Shown here: positions 4,895-5,194 of the stretch, piece after piece
Position numbering within the stretch: the first letter of the stretch is position 1
Layout of the letters: each line of letters begins with the position of its first letter
Assembly (NCBI GenBank): GCA_017458545.1
Contig: JAFTBA010000321.1
Location: 1 to 5,194, forward strand
Length of the DNA stretch: 5,194 nt
Source: Synergistaceae bacterium
Lineage (GTDB): Bacteria; Synergistota; Synergistia; Synergistales; Aminobacteriaceae
Direction: 5' to 3'
Made by a program: the position numbers and the translations under genes
Notes under the pieces: generated by a model
Told to the model about the DNA's origin: nothing
Seen by the model: only the letters and a program-made list of their open reading frames with translations
The model's database searches: none

Positions 4895-5194
4895 ATGTTG
4901 GCATTAGTAACAGGAGGAGCAAAAGGAATCGGGCGCGCTATAACGCTTGAGCTTGCACGTAACGGATTCGATGTAGCAGTAAATTTCAACAGGAGTGAGA
5001 ATGACGCTGTTACTCTCCGCGATGAAGTGATTGGTCTCGGAGTTAAAGCCGAAATTTTCAGGGCTGATGTCAGCATTCAGGAGGAAGCCGCTAAAATGTT
5101 TGCTGACGTTAAAGCAGCGTTCGGCGAGTCAGTTAGTGTTCTGGTCAACAACGCCGGAATAACGCGCGACACTCTCTTAATGAGAATGAAGCCC
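4895..5194 (+). CDS. fabG: FabG, 3-oxoacyl-ACP reductase, N-terminal part (cut by right edge)
   Basis: The first 100 residues of a classical short-chain dehydrogenase, which reduces 3-oxoacyl-ACP with NADPH. The Rossmann nucleotide site TGGAKGIG is at residues 6-13, an Arg at 33 (NFNRSE) fits phosphate recognition of NADP, ADV is at 57-59, and NNAG (85-88) leads into ITRDTLLMRMK, a run typical of FabG rather than other SDRs. The Ser-Tyr-Lys catalytic residues lie past the window. The start ATG follows the fabD stop by 3 bases, with GGAGG (4882-4886) 8 bases upstream inside fabD. The full protein should be about 245 residues. By analogy with other operons, acpP and fabF may follow, but they are not visible. 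Confidence 0.95.
   Translation, partial: MLALVTGGAKGIGRAITLELARNGFDVAVNFNRSENDAVTLRDEVIGLGVKAEIFRADVSIQEEAAKMFADVKAAFGESVSVLVNNAGITRDTLLMRMKP

Noticed and set aside
1809..5076. Minus-strand open frames opposite fapR, plsX, fabK, fabD and fabG
   Set aside because: They are antisense shadows of well-conserved genes, with no ribosome sites or recognisable domains.
1..5194. tRNA, rRNA, riboswitch or CRISPR array
   Set aside because: No cloverleaf, rRNA core, known riboswitch core or regularly spaced direct repeats were seen on either strand.

Overview
The window joins two unlike stretches of bacterial DNA. The right three quarters (about 1345-5194, + strand) is the front of a fatty-acid and phospholipid synthesis operon, in the order fapR - plsX - fabK - fabD - fabG, with fabG cut by the right edge. 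The genes are tightly packed: gaps are 3-12 bases, fabK and fabD overlap by 4 bases, and the Shine-Dalgarno sites are mostly AGGTGA type. FapR is the expected malonyl-CoA-responsive repressor of this pathway. PlsX makes acyl-phosphate for phospholipid synthesis, FabD loads malonyl onto ACP, and FabG and FabK perform the two reductions of the elongation cycle. A strong sigma-A-like promoter (TTGACT - 17 bp - TATACT) precedes fapR. A possible FapR operator overlaps the fapR start codon.

The left quarter (1-about 1300) looks like an accessory island. On the minus strand, an XRE-family regulator (347-799) is followed by the N-terminal 99 residues of a protein resembling the 'restriction endonuclease subunit M' / adenine-specific DNA methylase family of gut Clostridia. 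The regulator has a near-consensus promoter, and an exact 12-bp inverted repeat overlaps its -10 box and recurs 117 bp away. A bidirectional terminator hairpin lies at 976-1010. The stretch 1011-1344 has no gene I can name. It holds a start-less minus-strand open frame that could be a gene remnant, and two palindromes with identical arms.

Organism: FapR with FabK and this gene order fit Firmicutes or Synergistota. The AGGTGA ribosome sites and general style make me lean to a gut or rumen Synergistota-like bacterium, but this is inference. Codon use differs sharply between the halves. For example, CTG is 8 of 15 Leu codons in the XRE gene but 1 of 23 in fabD, and CGG is 6 of 15 Arg codons in the XRE gene but absent from fabD. 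The left part is therefore either horizontally acquired DNA inserted just upstream of the fap promoter, or evidence of a chimeric contig.
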